Positions 26,317 through 38,349 of a stretch of 64,000 nt of DNA are shown in pieces. Each line of letters opens with the position of its first letter. The stretch's first letter is position 1. A program made the translations under genes and the position numbers. Below the pieces are notes generated by a model. It was not told where the DNA came from, did no database searches, and saw only the letters and a list, made by a program, of their open reading frames with translations. This DNA comes from Caenorhabditis elegans (Eukaryota; Nematoda; Chromadorea; Rhabditida; Rhabditidae): the NCBI RefSeq assembly GCF_000002985.6, contig NC_003283.11, positions 12,214,001 through 12,278,000 of the forward strand. Direction: 5' to 3'.

Positions 26317-27385
26317 TGGTTCGATTTTTATTTGGGGCATTATAACTTTATATTCCGGACCATTTGTAGAATCGCTTTCAATTGTATCTTGTTTTTTTGA
26401 TAAAACCCCAATTTCTTCCATAGTCTGCTAATATATACGTGATTTGCAACTACGATTCAATTCAAAAATATTATGTTTTTTCGAGTCCTGAACTTTTTCT
26501 ACCTTATACACTAATTTACGATATAAATTCCTCCTTCCTATTTTTCTAGAGTTTAGAGGTTCGTAGATCCACTTCAATTAATTTGAACTATTTTCTAGAA
26601 TATAATTTTGCATTCAGTGGACAAAGTCAAAAACATAGCTTCAGATCAGGAAACTATTGAGCAAAAAATATTTTCCTTAATAGTATTTTGTCGTAGTAGT
26701 CTTGGTGTAAAGGTGTGGTAGATTCAGTCACGTGGTGTCAGGCTGTCCCATTACGGGTTGATCTACGAGAAATCAGGAATTTCTCGAGCATAAACATGCT
26801 CTCAACCATGCGGAATCTGCTGAGAAGTCTGCGTCTAAATTTAAGAATTTTTTGTAGATTGTACCGATATGGGACACTCTGACACCATGTGGTCAGTTCC
26901 GTCAAGTATACAAATGAACCAAAAATACTGAATATTTATTTTTTAATCACTAGCATGTTTCACACTTTTTGTAATTTTCAGTATGTTCTTAAAGTTAGTT
27001 TAAACTTTATCACATTAAGCATTCTTGTATGTTCGAAACCCTACAAATCAATTACAAATTAATTTAATGTAATCCAAGTTAAAAGTTTTTTGGTCAACCT
27101 TCAAAACTATGAAATGTGAAAACTGAGTCATTTCTACCGTTGTGAGCATCATATAGTGATTTTAAAAGTTTTTACTATTGGCGTTTCACCAAATTTAAAA
27201 TGGACTTTTAGTCGTTGAACAAAGTTGATATTTACAATAGAATTATCTAAAAAGAACCAATTATATCCTTTGTCGTTGATCTATGATTTCATTTTAAGTG
27301 ACAATTATTGAGTCAGTGAGCAAAGTAACAATTTGTAACGACTATATTTACTCGAACTGTGTTTCTATTTACTTCTTGTAGACAG
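26317..27385. other. Intergenic, with one repeat element
   Basis: AT-rich DNA between the receptor remnant and the transthyretin-like gene. It holds an inverted-repeat element at 26729-26893. No gene is seen. Confidence 0.7.
26729..26893. mobile_element. Short inverted-repeat element, copy A
   Basis: The left end cacgtggtgtcaggctgtcc and right end gggacactctgacaccatgt are imperfect inverted repeats of about 23 bp. The interior starts tacgggttgatctacgag. A second copy of the family lies at 62396-62580. It has no coding capacity. Confidence 0.8.
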
Positions 27386-27393
27386 TATATAAA
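27386..27393 (+). promoter_or_regulatory. TATA box of the transthyretin-like gene
   Basis: TATATAAA lies 44 bp upstream of the ATG at 27430, a typical placement for a short-leader worm gene. Confidence 0.55.
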
Positions 27394-27429
27394 TGTCTTA
27401 CAAGAATCACTCTGAATTTTGTGTTCACA

Positions 27430-27912
27430 ATGTTTTCAATTACATATATTGCTCTTTCTGTTTTCTTTTTGATTCATTGCTCCGATGCTTTACTCAATGT
27501 TATCGGAAGCACTCAAAGTGTTACTGTAACGGGAAAATTGGTTTGTGAAGGACAGCCAGCCAGTGGAGTTCTCGTGAAGATGTATGACGATGGAACGAGT
27601 AAGTTATTATTTGGAAGAACTGTTTTGAAACAATTGATTTTTTCAGTATATGACTCGAAATTAGGTTCGACGACCACCTCATCTGATGGAACATTTTCTG
27701 TTTCTGGAACATATACAGATATTTTAACATTGGATCCAAAAGTGAATATATATCATAGTTGTAATTACAATGGACCATGTTCAAAGAAAGTGACAATCAA
27801 TATTCCTGATTATGCAGTTGCATCTGGAAGTAGCTCGACTGATAATTATGATATTGGAACTTTGAACTTAGCTAATCAGTTCAGTGGAGAAACCACTGAT
27901 TGTATCCATTGA
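27430..27912 (+). CDS. Transthyretin-like secreted protein (TTR family)
   Basis: Two exons, 27430-27598 and 27647-27912, give 144 aa. The N-terminus MFSITYIALSVFFLIHC is a signal peptide with likely cleavage after SDA. The rest matches the nematode TTR fold: VTVTGKLVCEGQPASGVLV, a D-G-T loop, SSDGTFSVSG, the paired cysteines of YHSCNYNGPCSKK, and a beta-rich C-terminus ending DCIH. Family members are small extracellular proteins; TTR-52 bridges apoptotic cells to phagocytes, but most have no known role and I cannot assign one here. The 48-nt intron is a multiple of three with no stop, so an unspliced reading frame stays open. The ATG at 27430 is preferred because it starts the signal peptide just downstream of the TATA box. 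Confidence 0.9.
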   Translation: MFSITYIALSVFFLIHCSDALLNVIGSTQSVTVTGKLVCEGQPASGVLVKMYDDGTSKLLFGRTVLKQLIFSVYDSKLGSTTTSSDGTFSVSGTYTDILTLDPKVNIYHSCNYNGPCSKKVTINIPDYAVASGSSSTDNYDIGTLNLANQFSGETTDCIH

Positions 27913-27925
27913 ATGTGTACTTCCT

Positions 27926-27931
27926 AATAAA
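27926..27931 (+). terminator. Poly(A) signal AATAAA of the TTR-like gene
   Basis: AATAAA begins 14 bp after the stop codon, giving a very short 3' UTR, common in highly expressed small worm genes. Confidence 0.7.
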
Positions 27932-28329
27932 TTTGTTTCTAGAATAATTGAAATGGGACATCTAGGAAGAGTGAATTCAGTTCATTTTTAAAATTGTAAC
28001 TAAAAAAGCAGTAGCGCAAAAAATGCTACAAAAAATGAATAGAATGAGTGGGGGCACCTGGAAGAAGAGAAAAAAGAGGATCTAGAGTATTTTTGGAGAC
28101 AAAAAGGTTCACTTAGTGAACAAATATTCAGAATTGTACAATTTCAACTATGTACAACTATTATCAACCCGGAGCAAAATGTAAACACACGGGTACCTAG
28201 GAGGAGAGGGCAAAGAGAGAGAGAGTGAAAAAAGACTACAAAAAAGAGGTCTACACAAAATATACAAGATAATTGGGAGGGGGGGGGGGGGGTGGCAGTA
28301 AAATTTAGAGATTTTCAGACTAACAATTA
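27932..28329. other. Convergent intergenic region with monoG tract
   Basis: About 400 bp between the TTR-like gene and the 3' end of the GTPase gene. It contains GAGA-rich sequence (28200-28240) and a run of 14 G (28279-28292). No gene is seen. Confidence 0.7.
28279..28292 (+). repeat. MonoG tract (G14, preceded by GGGA)
   Basis: Fourteen consecutive G on the + strand, extended on the left by ggga, so 17 of 18 bases are G. It lies 38 bp beyond the stop of the - strand GTPase gene, so it would be a C tract in that transcript if the 3' UTR reaches it. Confidence 0.95.
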
Positions 28330-30948
28330 TCATTGGGTGCACGGAAATACTTTTAATACTTCTCCCATTCCTTTGGTTTTTCCTTGACGAAGAATAATTG
28401 GTGATCCTTCACGAATGACTTCTGGTTGATAGGCGAAACACATTTTAACTACAGCCCATTTTCCTGGACGGATGCAGTCTGCATCGTCGATGTGAGTAAT
28501 AATGGCAGTTGTACAGACACTTCCGATAAACACTGAAAAAGTTCATAAATTATTTCAGAAAAAATCAAAACTGAAAGTTGAAATGAGAAAAAGTACTCAC
28601 CTGTGGCTTGAAATCCTTCGCATATGTATTTCGTCGAGTGACACAGCAGTAAAAGATTGGCAGTGAATTCGTAACAAACTGGTGGTTGATGATCGATTTC
28701 AGCAAGAACCATTCCCTTTAATGAAAATAATCAATATGTTTCACATTTCGAATGATTTTTCTGTGGAAAAAAATACTTACCCTTCTTAGACTGACACCGT
28801 CTGGAAGATTCAAGGATATCGATGCAGCTTCACCAGGATTAACACATCCTACGGCTTGCCGGCTTCTTCGAATCGACCCGACAGTAATTTTTTCAAAAGT
28901 TCCATCTTTCATGGGTCCAACAAGAACATCTGCTCCTTCATGCAATTGTCCTTCAGATAGCATTCCTCCAACTACTTGTCCAACATGAGGCACATTATAT
29001 AGTTCCTCGATTGTGAAAAAGGCTGGGAGTCCAACTAGTTGAATACGTGACTCTGCAGTTCCAGCTGTAGAAAGGCAATTGAGAAGTGTTCTGAGACAAC
29101 GAAAACCTTCTCCGCTCACTGAACTAACAGCAAGAACTGGTACGATACTACCAACGCAGAGTTCTTGTGCCGCCTTCACTGCGTCTCTTTTAGTTTTCAC
29201 TCTTTTCTCGCGAGCTGTCATCCCTGCTTTCGCAACAAGATTGGAAACATCTTTGATGATTTTCTTAAGTCCTTGTCGATCGACTAGATCCATTTTTGTG
29301 ATCAGTACAAACATTGGAATGTTTAAAGCGGCAATTAATCCAAGATGTTCACGAGTGGCCCACGTGATTCCTCGATCGGCGGCTACAACAAGGCAAGCGA
29401 AATGAGGAGTGTATCCGGTTAATCCATGAATTGTCGTTTTCTGATATTTTGCGTCTCCAGCCAGATCGATAAGTGTTACAAGTTTTGAAGACTTCTCCAC
29501 CATTTCTTCGAGACTATTTTGTGCATAATTGACTAGCTGAAAAAAGTAAAAATTAGATATTTATAAATAAATTTAAAAAAATCGAATTTAAGTTTTTCAA
29601 ATAAAATTTTTCTAAATTCATTGTTTTTGTATTCAAAAGTGGAGTAGAATCATTTTGAAATTTTGTTTTGAATGAAAAAAAAATTGACCGTAATAATCGA
29701 TTTTAATTGATTTTAAAAGTTATAAAATCTTTCTAACTTTTTAAATTTTTATTTTTGATAATTGGGCGGGAATTCAAAAACAGATTTTTATTTTTTTATT
29801 TTTGCAAAATTGAAAAAATTATAAAAATTTTATGATTTTTTGAAACAATTATATTCGGTATTACCGTCCATTTTTTTAATTATTTAAATCAAAAACCCTA
29901 ATAAATAGGATCCAACTTTAAAATTTTCAATAAAGAAATTATCTACAATTTAATCAGTTTACTGTTTTTTTTTTTAAATATTTTCAAGCATATTTTAACC
30001 CATTCTGAATGTTTCGAAAAATTTCTAACCTTTCCACGATTATCGAAGCCAATGACATCATTACAGACAGAACTGGTTTTTCCTGTTCGCACTTCGTGTG
30101 GAAATCTGAATATTCCAATTCTTGCTTTTCCGTTTCCGTCGTCCAGACAACCCTGTGTTAACACTCCACACAGTGTTGATTTTCCGACATCGCATCCTCC
30201 AACGACAGCAAGACGAACTTCGATGAATTGCTGGCTTTCAGGAACCTTTCGGACAAGTACCTAGAAAAATAATTTCATTTAGATAAAATATGACTCAATA
30301 ATAATTACCTCGACTACAGTTCTCCGTGAATTTGATCCCTTAACAGTAACGTCTTTCTCGGTCAAAATAACCATACTCGCCCCAAGAGCTTGGGCCATCG
30401 TTCTCAAGGTCCGAAGTGAATCATTCAGTTCCTCGTCTGTTAATCCAGACATTATTCCACCATCCTCAACGCCAATTTCATAAATAGCCTCTCCTTGACC
30501 CTCACGAAGACGCCATTTCATTTGAGTGATCAGATGTTGTATACGAGATGTCGTTGGATTTACTAATTTTGCTTTGTACTCAATATTTCCAAGCTCCGTT
30601 TCAGGTGGCAATCGGTTTTCGGTGTCGGAGTCGGAACATTCATCGTTAGTTGGCAGTGAAGAGCTGAGAAGTGTTGGTCCATTTTTAGAGTCCGATATTG
30701 ATTGTCGTCTGTAAAAAATAATATAATATACTACCTTAAATGATTTGGCGACATTAAATAAATTGAATTGATTTTATATCAATGTTTTAGAATTGATTTA
30801 TTTTTTATAAGGAATTTAAATAAATGAATTTTGATTTTAGAAATAAAATTTTCAAATGTTAACCACACAATATTTATCGTACTCACCTAGTTTTGTAAAG
30901 TGGCTGATGATTCTGCTCATCGCAGAAATGTGAAATCATAAAATCCAT
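28330..30948 (-). CDS. cgp-1: GP-1/GTPBP1-family translational GTPase
   Basis: Six exons on the - strand: 30948-30887, 30708-30309, 30260-30030, 29536-28781, 28715-28601, 28532-28330, total 1767 nt, 588 aa, close to the 580-670 residues of GTPBP1/GTPBP2. The N-terminal domain is acidic and Ser-rich. The G domain has G1 VVGGCDVGKSTL, a family-specific RFPHEVRTGKTSSV switch I region, G3 DLAGD (the family has D-x-A-G-D where most GTPases have DxxG), G4 TKMD, and a G5-like segment VLAVSSVSG. EF-Tu-like domains II and III follow, including SLRRGMVLAEID and ending EVLKVFPCTQ. The family is linked to elongation-factor-like ribosome rescue and mRNA decay in animals (known). The symbol cgp-1 is from memory of a C. 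elegans GP-1 homologue in this region. Confidence 0.88.
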
Positions 30949-32615
30949 AGTGAGATTGAGTTGTTTATTATTTTATGAAATGAGATAATCAGTTGGATAA
31001 CTACTGCTCACGCCGTATTCGATCTATCATTCGATTCTCCGATTCTGGAACATCAAATTTTAATCATAGGGAGAGAGGTTCGGGTACTTGAGAAAAAAAT
31101 GTCGTGTTTCGAGAGGTTTTGAAAAGTCAGTTGTTAACTGGTTCGGTCAACATGTAGAGATTGTAGAGAAATATGAGAACTTAGAGAATTGACGTATGAA
31201 GAGAAAAAAGTGGGAAAGGGGAGCCGCTGTTGTTTTCGAAAGAAGAAAATAAGACAGAAAAAATCGGAGAGGAACATAACAACAAGTTAAGTTGACTTTT
31301 GAACTGGAAATTTGTCAATATTGAAAAAAGGAACAGTGAGAAATATCGATTTCCACGTCGCTCGATTCTATGAAAAGAAATTATGCACACACAAGCTTCA
31401 CAGTGAGCATGCTGAATGATTGAGCAAATACATGAGAGAATAAGAGAGGAATGAGATGAAAAGAAGCGTTCAAATCAAAAGAAACCAGACAAAATGGCGA
31501 TTTTTTACGGGAATATGAACCTACTGATTGGCAGTGGACAGCTGGAAGAATAAGAAGATACTGAAGGAAGGTTGAAGTTGAAGCTTGGAAGACAGATGAT
31601 GAGAGAGAGGAAAACCTGTTTCTTTTTGATTACGATCGGACGGAAATGAGAAGGAAGTAAGTGTTTTCACACGTAGGTGGGCATTGAGATCTTTGAAGGT
31701 GCATTCGACAGGTTAATAATCATTCTAAATACCAGGTGACAATGGAGGATACTTTTAAACAGTAAATATATTGGAATAAAACATAAAAGTTAGTCTTACT
31801 CAGAATTTCTAAAATTTCAGCCTTCTGGAACGAAAGGTAAAATCATAATAATAATACAAGTGGGGCTGTTAGTAGCCCTAAATACAAGTAAAATGACCGA
31901 ACACAGCCGTTAAAGAATGTTGCAGAAAATTGCGAAATATTTCCTTACTCTTAAGAACAACATTCGATGTGACGCAATATGATGCATTTCCTTAGACAAA
32001 AACGTTCAGTTCAAAATAAACAACAATAAAACCGTTTGTACGATTTCTAGAATACGAGTTTATCAGTTGTTCGGAAAATATCTTATCAATCGTTTGACTG
32101 ATGTTTTTTAACCATGTGAGAATTTGAAAAAAAATTTCATGATTGCCAAAAATTAAAATAAACAGGAAGCTTTTACCGAGTTTTCGTGATTTTCAGAATG
32201 AAGAAATTAATATGAAGCTCAAAATCAAAAGCAGAGGGAAAAGAAAAAATCGAAATCTTCTTTCGGTTAAACAACACGCGCTTGCGGAACTTCGGAGCAT
32301 CGTATTTTGTTTTTGCGCTCTATTTTTGAATCGGAAACTGTTTTTTTGTCAGTTTTCGAAATTGTTTTTTTTCTGTTTTTTTACTTCATGCAAGAGTTTA
32401 ACTTTACGCAAAAATTAATTAAAAATACGCAGAAGGCCCACTTTACACAGGAATTAATTGAAAATACTCAGGAATTTCACTTTACTTAGTCCTTTTTCCA
32501 GAGTTTCCAACGGAATCAATATATTAATTTAATTTCGCAACATTTTTCTTTGAATAAACCTATTTGCAAATGAGAATGTTTCAGATATTTGCTTATCGAA
32601 GCCTGGGAATTGCTT
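30949..32615. promoter_or_regulatory. Divergent intergenic region cgp-1 / rad-50
   Basis: 1.67 kb between two divergent starts, so it contains both promoters. The rad-50 side ends with an acceptor, aatgtttcag (32575-32584), leaving a 31-nt leader before the ATG; a second acceptor-like ttttccag is near 32494-32501. It also carries a two-copy direct repeat (about 32400-32487). No coding frame is convincing. Confidence 0.55.
32400..32487. repeat. Imperfect tandem duplication, period about 43 bp
   Basis: Two copies of a unit with the order actttacgcaaaaattaatt, then aaaatacgcag, versus actttacacaggaattaatt, then aaaatactcag, followed by the start of a third (cactttac). They lie 130-215 bp upstream of the rad-50 start codon. 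Confidence 0.75.
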
Positions 32616-35600
32616 ATGGCGAAATTTTTACGCGTAAGTCTGCAAATTTATTTTTACTCTGAAAATACTAAATTTATGAAAATTTCAGCTACACATCAGA
32701 GGAATTCGAAGTGTCGGTGATGAGGACCACGATGTTCACAAAATTGATTTCCTCTCTCCGTGCACACTAATCAGTGGACCAAATGGAACAGGAAAAACGG
32801 TAAGATCAATATGATTAGAGCATCATAACTTTTTTTTAAATTTCAGACCACCATCGAGGCACTCAACTTTGTAACCACCGGACAAATGCCTACACAGAAG
32901 AAACAGAACTTTATTCACAGCACAGATGTAATTTTAAACTTTGAAAATAGTAATCAACGCATCATTTCAGGTAGCACGCAAAACTCGTGTTGATGCCTCA
33001 GTTACTCTCGAATTCATTGATGTCAAAGGACGAGAGTGTACAGCTGTACGGAGACTTGTTGTGACATCAGGAGTTTGTGGAACTATTTTTTGAAAATATT
33101 ATTCTAAATATACGCTTCAATTTCAGACGAAAGCTGCAGCACTAGCAGAAGAACACACATTAGCTATAAAATATCCTGATGGCACAGTCAATACTCTGAG
33201 CAGCAAAGTTTGCGACTTCAACACTGCACTTTTAAAACATTTAGGCGTCCCGAGAGCAGTTTTCAAATATGTAATTTTCTGTCATCAAGAAGATTCGACT
33301 TGGCCACTCAGTGAACCAAAAGAACTGAAAAAACGTTTTGATGACATCTTCCAACTGACAAAATTTGTGAAAGCACAGGAACGAATGAAAAAAATTGTGC
33401 TGGATTTTGTGAGTTTATTAAAAGTATATTTGGATTGTATTTTTGAATTTTCAGAAGAAAGAAATGCAAACCCACGAGATGTCTAAACAACTCTACGAGA
33501 CTCATGTTAGGGATAAACTGGTCGCTAGACAAAACCAAGAAGAATGTGAGAGAAAAATATCGAAACGGAAAGAGGAAACTGATGAGCTGAAAGAACGAAA
33601 AGCCAATGGACAGAAGAAGATAGAAGAGATGAGAACGTCTATTCACGAACTCGAGGACACATTAACTTCGTTCAGTAAGCAAAGTTTTAAAAGAGTTACG
33701 TTTATGTTTTTCTAATTTTAGAGAAAACTGAATTGGAGAGGCAAAACTTGAAGAAACAGCTTTCTCTCATTCGTGTGGAGCCCTATTTTGGAACTGAAGA
33801 AGAGTTGAAGAGAGAAATTGAAGAATTCCGTGGTTCTGAAGGACGCAGCTATGGTGAAGAACGGGCCAGAATCCAGAAAAAAATTGGTAAAAATAATCAG
33901 GAACGACAGGAGTTGTCGCAAAAGAAAACTGAATTCGAGAACAGAATTTCAAGTTTAAAAGCTGAAGTTATTGTGAGTTTTTTCTTAAAATTTCTAAACT
34001 TTCCTTATTGAAATTATTTAGCACTGCCAATCACTGAAGTATGACCTGGAACGACTAGAAAATCAACTTCGTTCCGAACTCGATCTTGAACACGATGCGG
34101 ATATTGACATTGAAATTGATAACGCTATCACATTGAAAATTCGAGGAATGTCTGATAAAGCACGAATGATTGCAAAGAACTGTGCCGAACTTCAATCCAA
34201 TCTGCGAACAGCACAAGAAGCAGCTACAAAAATTGAAGTAGAAATGAAAACTCTTCAAAACGAAAAAGTCAAACTGGAGAAAGAAGTAGAACAGCTGAAA
34301 TTCAAAATCAAACAAGGACAGAATGCCACTGCAGGCATGAAGGATCTTCTGAAAAAAGAAGAAGCTCTGAGAAAAAGTCTTGCTGACCTTCCATTACTCG
34401 ACGAGAATGCACTGACAGAATGCAAACTCAAGCGAGAGAAATACCTAAAACAATTGGACATTCTGAAAAAGAAGTGCGCCGAGGCTGAAAAGAATGCTGA
34501 GAAAGACAGAGAAAAAGAATCCTTGAAACAAACTCTGTCTATTGCTCGAAAAAAGATGACTGCATATCAAAGGATATATGATAACAATTGGCAAGGATTG
34601 ATTGGACAGGCTCCCGATTTTCCATGGACTCCAATTCTATCGAAGACTTTCCACAAATTGAGGAATGATAAGAAAATCATGGAAGAAGATCTTCGAGATG
34701 TTCAATTAAACGTCCAAAAGCTTGAAACCATGCAACATCAGTACAGGAAGCAAGAGGAAAGTCTAACAGCACAGGAATTGAAGTTGAGTGAAAACATTTT
34801 CGAAGCTTGTTCGTGTGAAGCTGAAGAAGTCTCCGAGAAATTGGAAAATCTTCGAAAGCGTCTGAAGAAAGCCCGAAAAGATTTAGCGCCTCTCAGTGCA
34901 AAATCAAATCTCTACGATTCTTATATCGAAGAAAGCAAAAGCAGTGGTTGCTGTCCACTTTGTGATCGTGACTTCAAGACAAAGAAAGAAATAAATGAAT
35001 TCTCAAAGAAGCTTGAAAATATGACACTTAGTTTTCCCACTGAACAGGAAGAATTGGAGAAATTAGTTTCGAAATTGGAAAAAGAAGAAATAATTATTGT
35101 GAAAGCAGAAGGACAAGCAAACGAACTGCAGAGAATAGTAAAAGAACTAAAGGTAGGTTATCTTAAAAATAAAATCGATTAATTTAGAAACTATAAAGAT
35201 TTATTACAGGAAGTTCGAGAGAAAAACAGAAAGCTGTCTACTGAAATGGCGGAAGAGAAATCGAATCTTTCTAAAAACGAAAAACAACTGGAAACCGTGA
35301 ATGCTAAACTCAAATTAGCTGAAGATTTGCAAACAGATGTTGGTGTAATTCAACAACTCTATGAACAAACAGAAGAGAACGAAAAGAGATATGAGCAACT
35401 TGTTTCTGAATCTGATTCTTCGGATGGCCTCAGCTACACCGAACTTCGGAAGAAAGTTGAAGACAAAGATGAAGAATATCGTAAGATTGTTCAAGAAGGA
35501 GAAGAACTTCAGAAGTGTTCTGAGGAAAGAAATAAACTTCAATCAAAACTGAATGAGCTCGGAACTCACCGAGTTTCTTTGGGAGAAGCTGCTGCACAGG

Positions 35601-37059
35601 CTGGTGCTTTCGCAGAACAATTGGAAACTAAGATAAAAGAGATTCAAGAGTGTATTACGGCAATCTCGCAAAAAAGAAATGAAGATCTTCCGGATGCTCA
35701 GTTCAAGAAAGATGATCTCACAAGAAATGTTTCCAGTAAAGAAGAAGAGAAGAAAAAAGCTGAAATGGAAGTGCAGATGATGAAAAAGGAGTTGGATCAA
35801 AAAATTTTCCATCGGAAATCGCTGTTTAAAAAAGTCCAGGAAGGCGGTCTGTGCGAAAGACAACTCATGGATAAGGAAAATAATATTGCGTTAGTAATTT
35901 TTAAACTACTATAGTATTTTGTATCAAAATATATTTTCAGAACTCTGAATGCCAGCTTAGAAGAAAATCAGCAACGCCAAAAACGTTTCGAAGAAGATCT
36001 CCGTTCGTTCGATAGTTCACATCAACGCGAGTCAATTCTAAAAGATCAACTTACTCGAATGATTATCGAAAATAAGATAAAAGAGTTGAAAAGAACATTG
36101 GCCACATTCGATGGACAAATAAATGAAGATCGCATAACTGAACAAAAACAAGCTTATAACAAACTTCAAAATGAACTTCGCTTGATTGGAAACGAAGAAG
36201 TGAAAATATACACTCAGATGCAAGAGTACGAGAAGCAAAAAAAAATTGCGGAAGCAAAATTGTCAACGAAAGAGTGTCAGAATGCTGAATCGAATTATCG
36301 TGATGCTATCATAGAACTGGCAATTACTAAAGAATCTATCTCTGATTTAACGAAGTATAGAAATTGTCTTGATGCTTCACTCATCCAATTTCATTCTGAA
36401 AAAATGGGCAGGGTCAATGGAATCATTGATGATCTATGGAGAAAAGTATATAATTCCACGGATATTACTACAATCAGGATTAGGTATTTTTTCACTACTA
36501 TTCTACAATTGTTTACCGGTATAATGTTTCTTTTCCAGATCAGATGCTACTTCTGAGACTTCTTCAAAGAAAGTCGCATACGAATACAATGTTATGATGG
36601 TTCATGAAACTGGCACCGAAGTTGAGATGCGTGGACGCTGCAGTGCTGGTCAAAAAATGCTTGCTTCGTTGCTTATTCGCATTGCACTCGCAGAAGTATT
36701 CGGTGGTTCATGCTCGATGATTGCGTTGGATGAACCAACAACAAATTTGGATGAGAGCAAAGTGGAAGGAATGGCTATCGTTTTGGCAGATATAATTGCT
36801 GAAAGACGCGGATTCGATGAAAATGGAAAGTTGAGAGGAAGAGATATGCAGGTATGGGATAATGAGCTATCAAAACTAATAATCAAACTTATAGATGGTA
36901 GTAATCACTCACGATGAGCGACTCGTCAACAGGATCACAATCAGTTGTCGTCCAGAGTATATTTATTGTTTGGGGAAGGACGAGCACGGAATAAGTTTCC
37001 TTTCGAAACGTTATCCAGATGGAACAGTGAAAAGAGTTAATACGAAGAGACGGTTCTAG
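32616..37059 (+). CDS. rad-50: RAD-50 DNA repair ATPase (MRN complex)
   Basis: SMC-like ATPase of the MRE11-RAD50 complex, which tethers and processes double-strand breaks in meiosis and repair (known). Twelve exons: 32616-32633, 32689-32799, 32847-32927, 32971-33072, 33127-33408, 33455-33674, 33722-33972, 34022-35152, 35210-35889, 35941-36483, 36539-36851, 36895-37059. Total 3897 nt, 1298 aa, the expected length. Walker A GPNGTGKT is at residues 36-43, the Q-loop near CHQEDSTWPLSE, and long antiparallel coiled coils flank a zinc hook CPLC (residues 666-669, bases 34952-34963). The C-terminal lobe has ABC signature RCSAGQK, Walker B SMIALDEP with D-loop TNLDE, and switch MVVITHDERL. The first exon is only 18 nt. 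The weak donor gtttgtgg at 33073 is required by phase. A G-patch gene follows 287 bp downstream on the same strand. Confidence 0.97.
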
Positions 37060-37346
37060 AATGGTATTGAAGAATCTCAATAGTACAAATAATATTTTAC
37101 GGTCTCAAAATTGATTCGCTCACCTTTTAATTATGTTTTATGCTTTGTCAGATCATTCCCGAGTTTCCAAATGTTGTTACCTCATGTTTTATATTTTACG
37201 AGATGAACCCGATGCATCGGCCGATGTGAAATGAAAAATATTTTCTAACTGTTTCAATATTCTAATGCGTTTTTTGCTACGCTTTTGTTTCTTTCTTCTT
37301 GTTAAAAGCTAACCTTATTCATAAAAAATTTCGATTCAAGATCAGA

Positions 37347-38349
37347 ATGTCTGACGATGAGGATGACTACATGTCTGCTGAAATTCTCCAAGGAGTTAGT
37401 GAACAACCAGTTGGAATTGCAAAATCTAGAGCTCACAAGCGAGAACTACAAATAAATTCAAGATTTGAAGAGTCCAGAGACACGTTTAAACCAAAAAGGC
37501 CAACTAGTCATGCTGAGCGAGGTTTGTAAATCGTAGTATATTATTTTTGTAGTTTACCAAATAAATTTCAGAAAAAGAACGTCGCGACGAGGCGCTCGCA
37601 AAACCGATTAGCCACGAATCGAAAGGATTTGCATTGATGGCAAAAATGGGATTCAAACCTGGTATGACATTGGGAAAGCAAAGAGAAGACGAAATTCGAA
37701 TTACGGAACCAATTGGTGTCGATATCAAGGCTAATAGGAAGGGACTTGGGCACGAGGTTGAAGCAGTTCAAGAACGCAATGAACGAGTTGAGGCTGTAAT
37801 GCAAAAAATGAAAGAACAAGCGGCAAAGCATGAAGAGCTGATCGATGACTATTCCAAACGGCGGAAGCTTGATGCCAACTCAAAGCAATTAGTCAAAGAC
37901 ATCAGATCTTGTCGAAAGGTGTGCGAAGAGTTGGATCATCGAATTGGAAAAAAAGTTCCCAGTGTTTCGTGGTTTTGGAGAAGTTATAAAGTTGCTCAAG
38001 AGGAAACTACATCTTACCATAAAAAAGTTGAAAAAGAAGATGAAGAATATAAGTACTCAAATGGTTTAGCAGCTCCAGAAGATCCGAATTATGATTTCAC
38101 AATGTCAACGGAAATTTTAGAAGAAGCGTAAGTTTTTGTTTTGTAGATAAGGTTTCAATGAGCGTTATTTATCCAAACCGACAATAGTATTAAATATGCG
38201 TTTATTTCAGACTTTCCACTATCAACAATTATCTTCGAGATGGTCACTTCTATTGTATTTGGTGCGGAGCCAACTTTTCCTCGCCAGAAGATATGATCGA
38301 ACATTGTCCTGGGAGCACTCGTCGAGCACATCATGGAGAAGATGAATAG
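37347..38349 (+). CDS. GPATCH11-like G-patch protein
   Basis: Three exons (37347-37521, 37572-38127, 38211-38349), 289 aa, close to human GPATCH11/CCDC75 (about 285 aa). The acidic start MSDDEDDYMS is followed by a G-patch (KGFALMAKMGFKPGMTLGK to NRKGLGH), a charged helical region, and a C-terminal zinc-binding-like module with CIWCGANF and EHCPG typical of the DUF4187 end of this family. G-patch proteins activate DEAH RNA helicases in splicing or ribosome assembly (known); human GPATCH11 is nuclear or kinetochore-linked, but the worm role is unknown to me. It starts 287 bp after rad-50 with a U-rich stretch between (about 37286-37303), so it may be the downstream gene of an operon. Confidence 0.88.
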
